The notes: a model not told the origin generated them from the sequence alone. A stretch of 64,000 nucleotides of DNA from Polyangium jinanense (GCF_028435365.1 NZ_JAGTJJ010000009.1:124001-188000), one strand, 5' to 3'; numbered from the stretch's first letter, positions 23,851 to 32,975 are shown. Numbers and translations: made by a program.

Positions 23851-25029
23851 TCATTCCCTCCGGAGCTCGACGGCCGGCTCGGCGCGCGAGGCGAGAATGG
23901 CCGGGACGATGCCCGCGAGGAGCGTGGTGGCGAAGAGGACGAGGGCCGGGATCAAAAACGAGCGGAGCGTGATGCTCGGGAGGACGACGAACCCCTGGTG
24001 GGAGAAAATGGGGTTGTCCTGGAAATACCTGCAGAGGGCATACCCGAGGCCGCTGCCGAGGACGGTGCCGATCCCGCCGACAAGCAGGGCCTCGAAGAGG
24101 TGGATGAGAAAAATTTCGCGCCGGCTGAAGCCGAGCGCGGCGATGGTGGCGATGCGGCGGCGCTCGTGGAGGACGTGGATGTAGAGCAGCGCGAGGACGG
24201 GGATCATGACCGCGACGACGACCATCGTGGTCGAAATGGCGGAGAGGGCGCGGTTGCCGTCGATGGCGTTCTTGACGAACGTCTGGGCCTCCCACCAGGT
24301 TTCGACCTTCTGATCGGGCGCGAGCTCGGCGATGCGCTTCGCCCATTCGCCGGCGCGGGCGTCGTCCGTCGAGAAGACGCGGATCTCGCTGGAGACGCGG
24401 TGTTTGCCGAAGAGGTCGCGCAGGGCGTCGAGGGGGACGAAGAGCTCGTAATCGGCGCGGAAGCCGCCCGAGCCGCGGAGTACGCCGACGACGCGGAAGA
24501 CGGCGGAGACCATTCGAACGTCGTCGCCGGCCGAAAAAGGCAAGGCGACCTTGATCGAGGAGCCGACGTGCGCGTCGAGCTGCTCGGCGAGCTTGGCACC
24601 GAGGACCGCGGGCCGCTCGTCGCCCGCGGCCATGCAACGGCCCTCCGCGAGCTCCTGGCAAAATCCGGCGGCGCGGTCTTCCGCGACGGGATCGATGCCC
24701 GCGATGCTCGCGGAGGTCGTGCGTTCGCCGTGGAAAAAAGAGCCCACGTGGACGAGCCGGATCGTGGCGGCGCGGACGAAGGGTTCTTGGGTGATCCGCG
24801 CGGCAAGGGCCTCGGCGCCTTCGAACGTGCCGCCGGACTTCGCCGTGACGCGGACGTGGCCCGTGTCGCGCGAGAGGCCCTTTTCGCGGAGCTCCGCGGT
24901 GTATCCTTCGATGTTGGCGGTGTTCGGGATCTGAAAGCCGAGCCCCGCCGTCACCGCAGCGAGCAGGAGGACGAACGAGACCCGGCTGCGGACGAGCGTG
25001 CGATACGCGAGGTAAAAGAGGACCCTCAC
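23851..25029 (-). CDS. FtsX/MacB-type ABC transporter permease
   Basis: 392 residues, starting at a GTG that overlaps the previous stop (GTGA). There is an N-terminal transmembrane helix (FVLLLAAVTAGLGFQI), a large extracytoplasmic MacB-like domain (about 40-260) and three C-terminal helices (MVVVAVMIPVLALLYIHVL, ALLVGGIGTVLGSGLGYAL and LIPALVLFATTLLAGIVPAI). It pairs with the ATPase at 23168 to form a mechanotransmission-type exporter with four helices per subunit. The substrate is unknown. It is preceded by a gene for a small MYXO-CTERM protein that may be a substrate or partner (inference). Confidence 0.9.
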   Translation of the reverse strand: MRVLFYLAYRTLVRSRVSFVLLLAAVTAGLGFQIPNTANIEGYTAELREKGLSRDTGHVRVTAKSGGTFEGAEALAARITQEPFVRAATIRLVHVGSFFHGERTTSASIAGIDPVAEDRAAGFCQELAEGRCMAAGDERPAVLGAKLAEQLDAHVGSSIKVALPFSAGDDVRMVSAVFRVVGVLRGSGGFRADYELFVPLDALRDLFGKHRVSSEIRVFSTDDARAGEWAKRIAELAPDQKVETWWEAQTFVKNAIDGNRALSAISTTMVVVAVMIPVLALLYIHVLHERRRIATIAALGFSRREIFLIHLFEALLVGGIGTVLGSGLGYALCRYFQDNPIFSHQGFVVLPSITLRSFLIPALVLFATTLLAGIVPAILASRAEPAVELRRE

Positions 25030-25385
25030 GCGCGACGACGAGGCGCGCCGCGGCGGGCCCTGCGGCTGTAGAGCAGCGCGCCGAGGCCGAGGATCCAGGC
25101 GCCCGTGGCACCGTACGTCATGGCGCCGGGGGCTGCGACCGCGCAGCCGCTCTCGTCGTCTTTCGGCTGCTCGGTGGAGCCGCCCGTCGAGCTCGTGGCG
25201 CCGGCGCTTCCGCCGTTGCCGCCGTTGCCGTTGCCGTTGCCACCGTTGCCGCCGTTGCCGCCGTTGCCGCCGGTGCCGCCTGCGCCGCCGCTCCCGGACG
25301 AGGTCGCGGGGGGAAGGTCGGCGCTGGCGGGCAGGGAGAGAGCAAGCGGCGCGAGGATACCCAGGACAAACAAGAATTTACGCAT
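25026..25385 (-). CDS. Small MYXO-CTERM protein with Gly/Asn repeats
   Basis: 119 residues. The signal peptide is MRKFLFVLGILAPLALSLP and the central low-complexity part runs GSGGAGGTGGNGGNGGNGGN. The C-terminal MYXO-CTERM tail has a conserved Gly-Cys (ESGCAVAAPG), a hydrophobic helix (GAWILGLGALLY) and arginines (SRRARRGAPRRR). Such tails are cut and anchored at the cell surface by a rhombosortase-like system in myxobacteria. The stop overlaps the permease start. An upstream in-frame ATG adds 14 residues and lacks a signal-like beginning. Confidence 0.82.
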   Translation of the reverse strand: MRKFLFVLGILAPLALSLPASADLPPATSSGSGGAGGTGGNGGNGGNGGNGNGNGGNGGSAGATSSTGGSTEQPKDDESGCAVAAPGAMTYGATGAWILGLGALLYSRRARRGAPRRRA

Positions 25386-25460
25386 GTCGCGAGGAAAGCA
25401 GAAACCGCCCCGGACGACAAGAGCCATGCGCGATTCCGGCTCGCGAGGCGCGGCGTCGGG

Positions 25461-26393
25461 TCAACGAGACGCGGCGCGGCCGAAGCGATAGCCGCCCCAG
25501 AATCCGCGGGACGGGGACGTCTTCGGCATCGGGTCCGGGGCCATGTCCCACCCGTACTTGGTCACGGCTTGCTGGAAGAGCGAACGATACTCATCCTGGA
25601 GCGCGGCGAGCTCGGCCTTGCCGGCTTCGTCGATGCCGAGCGCCTCCCAGTACGAATCCCCCTCGGGCAACGCGTTCCAGTCGTTGTCCACGAAGCGCGC
25701 GTCGCACTGGCCCGATTGCGTGAGCTCGGCCGGAACGGCGGCGAAGCTCCCGGCCGCTTCGCCGAGCTTCGCGACGAACGCGTCGTCGTCGAGGCCCGAG
25801 AAAGGGGCGCCCTGCGAGTCGCCGATGTTCAGGAAGTACATCGCGTCGCCGAAGGCGAAGAAGCCGCCGCCGAGGCCCGCGTCGACGTTCGCGGCGTGCG
25901 TGAAGAAATCGGCGGCGAGCGCCTCGTCGAGCCTCCCGTCGGGGAAGGTGACGACGCCGAACCTCGTCGCGCCGCCCTCCTTGGGCGTGAAATCGGCGAG
26001 CAGCACGCTCCATTGCAGCATGACCACGCCGATGGCCGCCGCGGCGCGTGTCGCGTCCGGCCACGCCTCGGGGAGGCGGGTCTGGATCGAGGGATTCGTG
26101 TCGTTCTGGTAGCCGCCCGGCGCGTCCTCGGTGGCCACGTCGTCGACGTTCACGGCCGCGAGGACATCCTTCACGAAATCGGCCCGGAGCTCTGCCGTGA
26201 AGGCGGCGCGCTCAGCGTAGGGATCATCGGTGTAATCGACCATGAAGCCCACACCGGGCATGGCCTCGTACGACATCTGGATGAAATCGGGCGCGTACGT
26301 CGGAGGCGAGAGGGACGCCCGTTCGTCGTCGGAGCACGCGATCAAAGCGAGGGAGAGGAGGACCCACGCGAACGTGCGGGATAGGCGAGGCAT
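25461..26393 (-). CDS. Predicted lipoprotein of unknown function
   Basis: 310 residues. The signal peptide MPRLSRTFAWVLLSLALIAC ends in a lipobox (LIAC), giving a lipid-anchored protein. The mature part is soluble, rich in aromatic and acidic residues (YAPDFIQMSYEAMPGVGFM, FTHAANVDAGLGGGFFAFG), with two cysteines late (SGQCDARF). No family recognised. The start was set at the Met with the signal sequence; an upstream extension is cysteine-rich and has no signal. Divergent from the glycosyltransferase at 26623. Confidence 0.82.
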   Translation of the reverse strand: MPRLSRTFAWVLLSLALIACSDDERASLSPPTYAPDFIQMSYEAMPGVGFMVDYTDDPYAERAAFTAELRADFVKDVLAAVNVDDVATEDAPGGYQNDTNPSIQTRLPEAWPDATRAAAAIGVVMLQWSVLLADFTPKEGGATRFGVVTFPDGRLDEALAADFFTHAANVDAGLGGGFFAFGDAMYFLNIGDSQGAPFSGLDDDAFVAKLGEAAGSFAAVPAELTQSGQCDARFVDNDWNALPEGDSYWEALGIDEAGKAELAALQDEYRSLFQQAVTKYGWDMAPDPMPKTSPSRGFWGGYRFGRAASR

Positions 26394-26582
26394 GAAGGAC
26401 TCCTGTGGGGCCAAGTCGGCGACTCTGCGCGGGCAGCAACTTGCGCGCCAGGAGTTGTGAAGGACATACGGCTGATTTTCGGCGGGAAAACGTGATGGGT
26501 GAGGCGTCGTTCCCTCATTTTCCACCCGGATTCCGAGGGCTCCCGTCCTCACGTTTGGAGGCGCACAGTTCCCCCTCCCCGC

Positions 26583-26622
26583 TTGACAATCCCCCCGCTT
26601 CCAGGCGTTTCATGGGTCGGCC
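26583..26622 (+). promoter_or_regulatory. Candidate promoter of the glycosyltransferase gene
   Basis: A consensus -35 box TTGACA (26583-26588) lies 34 bp before the ATG at 26623. A -10 at usual spacing would be near CGTTTC/GTTTCA, a poor match, and the start site would lie only a few bases before the ATG, so the message would have a very short leader. No other element is seen in 26394-26582. Confidence 0.35.
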
Positions 26623-27747
26623 ATGCCGAACAAGCCCGGGAGCCTGCTCACGCTGTCGATGATCGTGAAGGACGAGGCGGCGACGATCACGCGCACGCTG
26701 AAGAGCGCCAAACCCTTCGTCGATCGGTGGGTGATCCTCGACACGGGCTCGACCGACGGCACGCAGGAGGTGGTTCGTCGCGAAATGGAAGGGGTCCCCG
26801 GCGAGCTCTTCGAGGAGCCGTTCGTCGATTTCGCGACGACACGAAATCGTGCACTCGATCTCGCGGGCGAGGCGACGGAGTTCGTCCTCTGGCTCGACGC
26901 GGACGACGAGCTCGAAAATGGCAAGGCGCTGCGCGCGTTCCTCGAACGGGAGCGGGCGGCAGAGGGGCCCGAGCACGAGGCGTATTACGTGCGGGTCGCG
27001 CTCGGGATTCAGTTCGATTCGCCGCGGATCGTGCGGCGCCGGGCGGGCTGGCGGTTCCGCGGCGTGGTGCACGAGGTGCTCACGCACGACGATCGTCCGC
27101 CGCCGAGCATCCGCGTGCCCGACGTTTTGATCCAGCACCACCGCGGCGAGGTGTCGGCCGAGCGGAGCCGGAAGCGCTGGGAGCGCGACGTGGGGCTGCT
27201 CGAACGAGCGCTCGCCGAGGACAAGACGAACGCGCGCGCGGCGTTTTACCTCGCCCAGACGCTGCTCTGGCTCGGCCGATTCCAGGAGGCCGAGGCCGCA
27301 TTCGCGCGGCGAATCGCCATGGGGGGATGGGCCGAGGAGGTGTACGAGTCGAAAATCGGGATCGCGCGGTGCGGGGTGGGGCTGAATCTGCCCTGGCCGC
27401 GGGTGCTCTCGCGCTGGCTCGATGCGCACCTCGCGGCGCCGCACCGGGCCGAGCCGCTGTATGCGATCGCGCTGCACCACAATACCCGCAAGGAACACGC
27501 GCTCACGTACCTCTACGCGCGCCGCGGCTACGAGCTGCCGCTGCCCGTGCAGGATCGGCTGTTCGTGGACGAGGAGGTGTACACGTGGAAGATGGCCGAT
27601 CTCGTGGCCTCGTCCGCATACTTCCTCGGCGAGTTCGCCGTGGGCGAGGCGGCCGCGCAGAAGGCCGTGAAGGCGCGGCCGAACGACGCGCGGCTCGAGC
27701 AGAACCTCGCGTTCTACGTGGATCGGCGGCGCAAGCCTTCACGGTAG
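26623..27747 (+). CDS. Family 2 glycosyltransferase with TPR-like C-terminal part
   Basis: 374 residues. The GT2 core: LSMIVKDEAATITRTL at the start, DTGSTDGTQEVV (nucleotide binding) and LWLDADDELENG (DxD metal site). Then FRGVVHEVL and a helical repeat tail (ARAAFYLAQTLLWLGRFQEA, VGEAAAQKAVKARPND) that looks TPR-like. No membrane segments, so a cytoplasmic or peripheral enzyme transferring a sugar, perhaps to surface glycans. The acceptor is unknown. Confidence 0.88.
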   Translation: MPNKPGSLLTLSMIVKDEAATITRTLKSAKPFVDRWVILDTGSTDGTQEVVRREMEGVPGELFEEPFVDFATTRNRALDLAGEATEFVLWLDADDELENGKALRAFLERERAAEGPEHEAYYVRVALGIQFDSPRIVRRRAGWRFRGVVHEVLTHDDRPPPSIRVPDVLIQHHRGEVSAERSRKRWERDVGLLERALAEDKTNARAAFYLAQTLLWLGRFQEAEAAFARRIAMGGWAEEVYESKIGIARCGVGLNLPWPRVLSRWLDAHLAAPHRAEPLYAIALHHNTRKEHALTYLYARRGYELPLPVQDRLFVDEEVYTWKMADLVASSAYFLGEFAVGEAAAQKAVKARPNDARLEQNLAFYVDRRRKPSR

Positions 27748-27795
27748 CGGAAAGGGGCGGCGTCGTGCGAGCATGGCCGGCATCGGAGCTTGGCC

Positions 27796-30510
27796 ATGAC
27801 GAAACGTGCTCGCCCCCGGATCAAGACCCCTGCCCTCCTCGCCTTCGCGCTCGCCGCCGCGCCCGCCCTCGCGTGGGCCTGGGAGCCCATGATCGTACAA
27901 TACGATCCGCTGATCCGCATGCCGGGGACGCAGCCGCGGGCGGAGAATGCAATCGAGCCGCCCTCGCAGTGCCTCGGCTGTCACGCAGGGTATGCGCCGG
28001 CGATCGAGCCGGGGTTCGGCTGGAAAGGGTCGATGATGGGGCAGGCGGCGCGCGATCCGTTCTTCTGGGCCGCGTTGACGGTGGCCGCGCAGGACTCGAT
28101 CTGGGCGCTCGGCAACCCGAACGGGTCGGACATCTGCCTGCGTTGCCACATGCCAAAGGGGTGGCTCGAGCTCCGGAGTGATCCGACGAACGGCCAGGCG
28201 ATGGGCGACGCCGATTTCGACGGCGTGCAATGCGATTTTTGCCACCGCATGGTGGATCCGTTCTTCGAGGACACGTTCCAGGGGACGCGCGAGGGGAGCG
28301 ACTGGGCGGGATACTGGGACGAGACGAACATGAGCGGGATGATGTCGTCGGTCGCGGCGGAGAAGACGCGCGAGGCGGACATCCTGCAATCGCAGTCGCA
28401 CACGCTCTTCAACGGCAGCCCGATGTACGGCGCGGATCACAGGCCCGTGAGCCCGACCTACCATGAGAACGGGGCGGGTCAGTATTACGTGAGCGACAAG
28501 GCGGAGCGGCGCGGTTCGTTCGCGGACGCGCAGGCGTTCCACCCGATGCAGTACAGCCGCTACCACAAGAGCAAGTATTACTGCGGGACGTGCCACGACG
28601 TGTCGAACCCGGTCATGGCGAACATGTCGGCGAAGGGCACGATGCCGAACGACGGGACGACGGTGCTGCCCACGGAGACGCAATCGCCGTCCGAGTATTT
28701 TCACGTCGAGCGCACGTGGTCGGAGTTCATGCTGAGCGATTACGGGCTGCCCGGCGGCACGCCGGGGGTGGGGCCGTACGCGCCGGGCGAATTCGAGACG
28801 GGGCAGCCGGGGGATGCGATCGCGTCGTGCCAGGATTGCCACATGCCGGACGTCGTGGGCGCGGGCGCGTCGATCGTCGGGTCCGTCATCCGGCCGACGG
28901 GGAGTACGGAGCACCCTTCGAGCGGGCAACCCTTGCACGATCTCACGGGCGGCAATGCATTCGTGCCGTGGCTGCTCGCAAGCACGGTGCCGTCGTCGCC
29001 GAATTACGACGCGACGAACGCGGCGCTGCTCGGGCAAGGCGCGGCGGCGCTGACGCTGTCGCTCGACGAGGGGACGAAGCTCGACGCGGCGGCGCTGCTC
29101 GCGGGGTCGAACCGCGCGAAATGGACGCTCGGCCGCGCGGCGACGATTCTTTCGCTGTCGTACGATCCGCTGAGCGGCGCGACGTCGTTCCGGGTGCGGA
29201 ACAACACGGGGCACAAGCTCATCACGGGGTATCCCGAGGGACGGCGCATGTTCCTCAACGTGCGGGTGTTCGACGGCAACAAACTGCTCCACGAGGTGAA
29301 CCCGTACGACGACGCCGTGGGCACGCTGCGCGGGCTCGATCCCGCGCACGCGCCGTCGAGCCCGCCGCTCGGGGCGAACGAGACGCACGACGACGCGCTC
29401 GTCTACGAGGCGAAGATGGCGAGCTCGTTCACGGGGCAAACGAAATCGTTCCACTTCATCCTCGGGACGGAGCGCTCGAAGGACAACCGCATCCCGCCGA
29501 AGGGATTCCGGATCGCCGAGGCGGGAAAACGCATGGCTGAGCCGGTCTGGGACGGGTCGGTCTCGCCAAACCTGTTCTCGACGGAGGAGTACACGGGCGG
29601 CTACGACGACGTGAGCTTGACGTTGCCGGCCGGCGGGAGTCGCGTGGAGGTGCGGCTCTATTACCAGACGACGAGCCGCGAATACGTGGAGTTCTTGCGG
29701 GACGAGATCCTCGGGACCGGGGCGACGACGCTCACGAGCCCCACGCCCTCGGGCGAGGAGAAGGCGTACATCGTGCAGACGGATCCGTTCTTCGGGCAGC
29801 TCCGGGCCTGGGGCGATACGATCTGGCAGCTCTGGGACCACAACAAGGACGTGCCGGGCGCCGCGCCGATCGAGATGACGCGGGCCGAGGTGCTGGTGAA
29901 GGACGTCTGTCAGGACGCCGGCGCGAGCGACGGAATGCCCTGCGCCGACGGCGACGTGTGCACGACGGGCGAGACCTGCGCAGGCGGCGCATGCGCGGGC
30001 GGAATGGCCACGAGTTGCGACGATGGGAACCTTTGCACGGACGACGCCTGTGATCCGCAGCTCGGATGCAGGCACACGGCGAACGCGGACGCATGCGAGG
30101 ACGGGAATGCGTGCACGCTCGACGATGCCTGCGCCTTCGGGGTTTGCGCGGGCAGAGTGAAGGTCTGCGTGGACGGCGATCCGTGCACCGTGGATTCGTG
30201 TGATCCGCAGGCGGGCTGCCAGTACGTGCCGATTCCCGATTGCGGGAGCGGAGGCGCAGGCGGCAGCGGCGGCGCAGGCGGCAGCGGCGGCAGCGGCGGC
30301 GCAGGCGGAAGCGGCGGCGCAGGCGGAAGCGGCGGCGCGGGCGGTAGCGGCGGCGAAGGCGGCAGCGGCGGCGCTGTTCCGACGAATCCGCCGGATGAGG
30401 ACGGCTGCGGATGCAGGGCCGCTGGGCGCGAGGCGGGCACGGCGGGCGGACTCGGCATGCTCGGCGCAATGGCGATGATGGCACTCCGGCGGCGCAGGCG
30501 GAGGGGCTGA
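27796..30510 (+). CDS. Surface-anchored pentahaem cytochrome c with MYXO-CTERM tail
   Basis: 904 residues. Signal peptide (1-28), then five CxxCH haem sites at about residues 59, 114, 146, 263 and 345 (CLGCH, CLRCH, CDFCH, CGTCH, CQDCH). A long beta-rich part (about 400-690) follows, then Cys-rich repeats of the CxDGxxCTxDxC kind (CADGDVCTTGETC, CDDGNLCTDDACD), a Gly-Ser-rich linker and a MYXO-CTERM end (GCGCRAAG, hydrophobic GLGMLGAMAMMAL, RRRRRR). Haem is attached outside the inner membrane, so an electron-transfer or redox enzyme role at the surface is likely. GGAG lies 7 nt before this ATG. Confidence 0.9.
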   Translation: MTKRARPRIKTPALLAFALAAAPALAWAWEPMIVQYDPLIRMPGTQPRAENAIEPPSQCLGCHAGYAPAIEPGFGWKGSMMGQAARDPFFWAALTVAAQDSIWALGNPNGSDICLRCHMPKGWLELRSDPTNGQAMGDADFDGVQCDFCHRMVDPFFEDTFQGTREGSDWAGYWDETNMSGMMSSVAAEKTREADILQSQSHTLFNGSPMYGADHRPVSPTYHENGAGQYYVSDKAERRGSFADAQAFHPMQYSRYHKSKYYCGTCHDVSNPVMANMSAKGTMPNDGTTVLPTETQSPSEYFHVERTWSEFMLSDYGLPGGTPGVGPYAPGEFETGQPGDAIASCQDCHMPDVVGAGASIVGSVIRPTGSTEHPSSGQPLHDLTGGNAFVPWLLASTVPSSPNYDATNAALLGQGAAALTLSLDEGTKLDAAALLAGSNRAKWTLGRAATILSLSYDPLSGATSFRVRNNTGHKLITGYPEGRRMFLNVRVFDGNKLLHEVNPYDDAVGTLRGLDPAHAPSSPPLGANETHDDALVYEAKMASSFTGQTKSFHFILGTERSKDNRIPPKGFRIAEAGKRMAEPVWDGSVSPNLFSTEEYTGGYDDVSLTLPAGGSRVEVRLYYQTTSREYVEFLRDEILGTGATTLTSPTPSGEEKAYIVQTDPFFGQLRAWGDTIWQLWDHNKDVPGAAPIEMTRAEVLVKDVCQDAGASDGMPCADGDVCTTGETCAGGACAGGMATSCDDGNLCTDDACDPQLGCRHTANADACEDGNACTLDDACAFGVCAGRVKVCVDGDPCTVDSCDPQAGCQYVPIPDCGSGGAGGSGGAGGSGGSGGAGGSGGAGGSGGAGGSGGEGGSGGAVPTNPPDEDGCGCRAAGREAGTAGGLGMLGAMAMMALRRRRRRG

Positions 30511-30593
30511 CCGGTCTTTTCGAGAAGGGCGCCCAGCACGATCCGTGCATCCCCCCGTGCGGCGCGGCATGGGCCGTGTGCACGGGGGTCTCG

Positions 30594-31217
30594 ATGAAGC
30601 AGGCGCTTTTCGTCCTCGCAGGCGTCCTCATCCTGGTGGTCGTCGTCGCGGCCGCAGGGATCAGCACGTACAATCGGCTCGTCACGCTCGATCAATCCGT
30701 CGATCAGCAATGGGCGCAGGTCGAGAACGTCTACCAGCGGCGCCTCGATCTGGTGCCGAACCTCGTCGAGACCGTCCGCGGCGCGGCGAATTTCGAGCGG
30801 GATACGTTCATCCAGGTGGCCGAGGCGAGGAGCCGCGCCCAGGCCGTGACGGGCGGCGGCGCGCAGGCGGCGGCCGGGGACGAACATGCGACGGAGGATC
30901 CCGCCGCGATGGCGCAATTCCAGGCCGCGCAGGATCAACTCTCGTCGGCGCTCGGTCGCCTGTTCGTGGTCGTCGAGCGATATCCAGAGCTCTCGGCGAC
31001 GCAGAACTTCCGTGATCTCCAGGCGCAGCTCGAGGGGACGGAGAACCGGATCGCCGTCGAGCGCATGCGTTACAACGAGGCGGCGCGGGAGTTCAACACC
31101 ACGCGCAATCGCTTCCCGACGACCCTCATCGCCGACATGTTCGGCGATCGCTTCGACGAGAAGATGTATTTCCGGGCCACGGTCGGCGCCGACAGGCCGC
31201 CCGCCGTGCAGTTCTGA
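30594..31217 (+). CDS. LemA family protein
   Basis: 207 residues. An N-terminal membrane helix (FVLAGVLILVVVVAAAG) and then a long helical LemA domain starting YNRLVTLDQSVDQQWAQVEN with VYQRRLDLVPNLVETV. The C-terminus has YNEAAREFNTTRNRFPTTLI, a family signature. LemA proteins are membrane-anchored coiled-coil proteins whose function is unsettled, often next to TPM-domain proteins as here (next gene, 9 bp away). Confidence 0.93.
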   Translation: MKQALFVLAGVLILVVVVAAAGISTYNRLVTLDQSVDQQWAQVENVYQRRLDLVPNLVETVRGAANFERDTFIQVAEARSRAQAVTGGGAQAAAGDEHATEDPAAMAQFQAAQDQLSSALGRLFVVVERYPELSATQNFRDLQAQLEGTENRIAVERMRYNEAAREFNTTRNRFPTTLIADMFGDRFDEKMYFRATVGADRPPAVQF

Positions 31218-31226
31218 TCGGCGAAC

Positions 31227-31958
31227 ATGATTCGCGCCGTCACGTTCCTCGTCCTCGCCGCGTGGCTGACGTTCGTCGGACTCGCGCGGGGGCAGGCCGC
31301 GCCCATTCCCCCGGCGCCCACCCGCCACGTCACGGATACCGTCGGGTTCCTGTCGCCCGAGACGCGGAATCGGCTCGACGAACGCCTGGAACAATACGAG
31401 CGGCAGACGGGCCACCAGGTCGTGGTGTGGATCGGGGATACAATCGGGGACGCGGCGCTCGAGGATTGGGCGGTGCGGACGTTCGAGGCGTGGGGGGTCG
31501 GGCGGAAGGGGCTCGACGACGGGCTCGTGATGTTCGTCCTGGCCAAGGATCGGAAGATCGACATCGAAGTGGGATATGGCCTGGAAGATCGCGTGCCGGA
31601 CGCGATCGCCTCGCGGGTCATCCGGGAGGTGATGGCCCCGCGGCTCCAGGCCGGCGATCCGAACGGAGCCGTCGACGCGGGCGTGTCCGCATTGCTCGAG
31701 GCCATCGAGGGGCACGCCTTCGTGCCCGCGCCCGGGCCCACGACGCAGCCGGAGGCGCGGCGGGGGCATGAGCTCATCTGGCTCGGCATCGTGGCCGCGG
31801 TTTTTTTGGTATTGTTCGCGGTGAATCCGTCGCTCGCGCTCACCATTTTGTGGTTCATCATGCGCGGAGGTCGCGGTGGTGGCGGCGGAGGCGACGGAGG
31901 CGGATTCTCCGGCGGCGGAGGTCGCTCGGGAGGCGGCGGGGCGCGGGGCGGCTGGTGA
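31227..31958 (+). CDS. TPM-domain membrane protein with Gly-rich tail
   Basis: 243 residues. Signal peptide (to about AARGQ), a TPM/Psb32 domain (HVTDTVGFLSPETRNRL, VVVWIGDTIGDAALEDWAV, KGLDDGLVMFVLAKDRKIDI), a membrane helix (IWLGIVAAVFLVLFAV) and a glycine-rich end (GGGGRSGGGGARGGW). Typical partner of LemA proteins in the envelope. Function unknown. It ends 12 bp before a convergent phosphoesterase gene. Confidence 0.9.
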   Translation: MIRAVTFLVLAAWLTFVGLARGQAAPIPPAPTRHVTDTVGFLSPETRNRLDERLEQYERQTGHQVVVWIGDTIGDAALEDWAVRTFEAWGVGRKGLDDGLVMFVLAKDRKIDIEVGYGLEDRVPDAIASRVIREVMAPRLQAGDPNGAVDAGVSALLEAIEGHAFVPAPGPTTQPEARRGHELIWLGIVAAVFLVLFAVNPSLALTILWFIMRGGRGGGGGGDGGGFSGGGGRSGGGGARGGW

Positions 31959-31970
31959 ATTCGTGGAGAA

Positions 31971-32819
31971 TCAGCCGATGTCGAAGATGCCGATATCGGG
32001 AGGCGCGAAGGCGCGGAACGGGATCTCGACGCCGCCGACGCCGCGGGAGACGAAGAGGGTGGTGCCTTCGACTTCATGCACGCCGTGCGGGAATCGGCGC
32101 GCGAGGCGGCCGCCCGGGACGACGACGGGAATGCCGCCGGGGAGTGCGACCTGGCCGCCGTGGGTATGGCCGCAGAGGTAAAGCAAAGCTCCGCGGCCGC
32201 GGACATGACGGAAGCCGCCGGGCGCGTGGCAAACGGCAATGACGAGCGCGGCGCCCTCGGTCGCGGCAAAGGCGCGGTCGCCGTCGGGAATGCCGGTCCA
32301 GGGGTCGTCGAGGCCAACGACGGCGAGGTCGCCCATGCGGGCTGCGGCATTGACGAGGACGGTGGCGCCGGCGCGGGCGAGGGCGTCTTCGAGGAGGGAA
32401 TGGTTCGTCCAGAGGTCGTGATTGCCGAGGACGGCGACCTTGAGGCGCGCAGGGACGTCGCGGACGCGGGCTTCGAGCTCACGGGCGCGGGCGGGCGTGG
32501 CGTCGAGAAAGACGTAATCGCCGCCGAGGAGGAGGACGTCGGGCCGAGCGGCGCAAAGGAGGCGAAAGGCCTCGTCGAGGGTACGCGGCGAGGTGGTGGG
32601 CCCGAGGTGGAGGTCGGAGGCGAATGCGATGCGCAAGGGAGAAGGGCGCGGCGCGGGGAGCGGGATGCGGCGGTGGACGACACGCACGGAGGAGGCGATG
32701 GGCAAGCGGCCCCAGGCGCGCGCAGGCCAATCGCCGCGGAAGAGGACGCGGAGCGCCGATTCCACGGCCCCACGCGCAGCAGAGTAATGGAGGCCGCGGC
32801 CGGCGGGGGCTGTGTGCAT
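31971..32819 (-). CDS. Metallophosphoesterase (YaeI-like)
   Basis: 282 residues. Dimetal phosphoesterase motifs in order: IAFASDLHLG, LLLGGDYVFLD, LGNHDLWTNH, AVCHAPGG and LCGHTHGGQV. The enzyme likely hydrolyses phosphoesters, nucleotides or lipid pyrophosphate near the membrane; YaeI-type members act on UDP-2,3-diacylglucosamine or similar. The N-terminus is long and basic but has no clear signal. Divergent from the lipoprotein gene at 33017, with a large palindrome between. Confidence 0.9.
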   Translation of the reverse strand: MHTAPAGRGLHYSAARGAVESALRVLFRGDWPARAWGRLPIASSVRVVHRRIPLPAPRPSPLRIAFASDLHLGPTTSPRTLDEAFRLLCAARPDVLLLGGDYVFLDATPARARELEARVRDVPARLKVAVLGNHDLWTNHSLLEDALARAGATVLVNAAARMGDLAVVGLDDPWTGIPDGDRAFAATEGAALVIAVCHAPGGFRHVRGRGALLYLCGHTHGGQVALPGGIPVVVPGGRLARRFPHGVHEVEGTTLFVSRGVGGVEIPFRAFAPPDIGIFDIG

Positions 32820-32885
32820 GCGCCGAGGAGACCACGCGTCCCGGGAGGTCGGGGGCAGGGACGGTGGCGCTTCGGTGGAGTTTTG

Positions 32886-32975
32886 AGAGGGTGTTCCACA
32901 GGCGTCGCGAGCGGCTCGAGGCTAGGGAGGCCGACCGACGCATCGAGCCGCGCAGCAGCCTGTGGAACACCCTCT
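32886..32975. repeat. Nested inverted repeat (90 bp)
   Basis: Perfect 18-bp outer arms: AGAGGGTGTTCCACAGGC at 32886-32903 and its reverse complement at 32958-32975. Inside them there is a second perfect 9-bp pair, GCGGCTCGA at 32911-32919 and TCGAGCCGC at 32943-32951. As RNA or single-stranded DNA this forms one long hairpin with an internal loop. It sits between divergent genes, so it is not a simple terminator. The form is that of a REP/MITE-like element or a structured binding site; copies elsewhere could not be checked. Confidence 0.85.

Noticed and set aside
27739..30570. 943-codon open frame on the minus strand
   Set aside because: Antisense to the five-haem cytochrome; the predicted protein is arginine-rich low-complexity with no motif.
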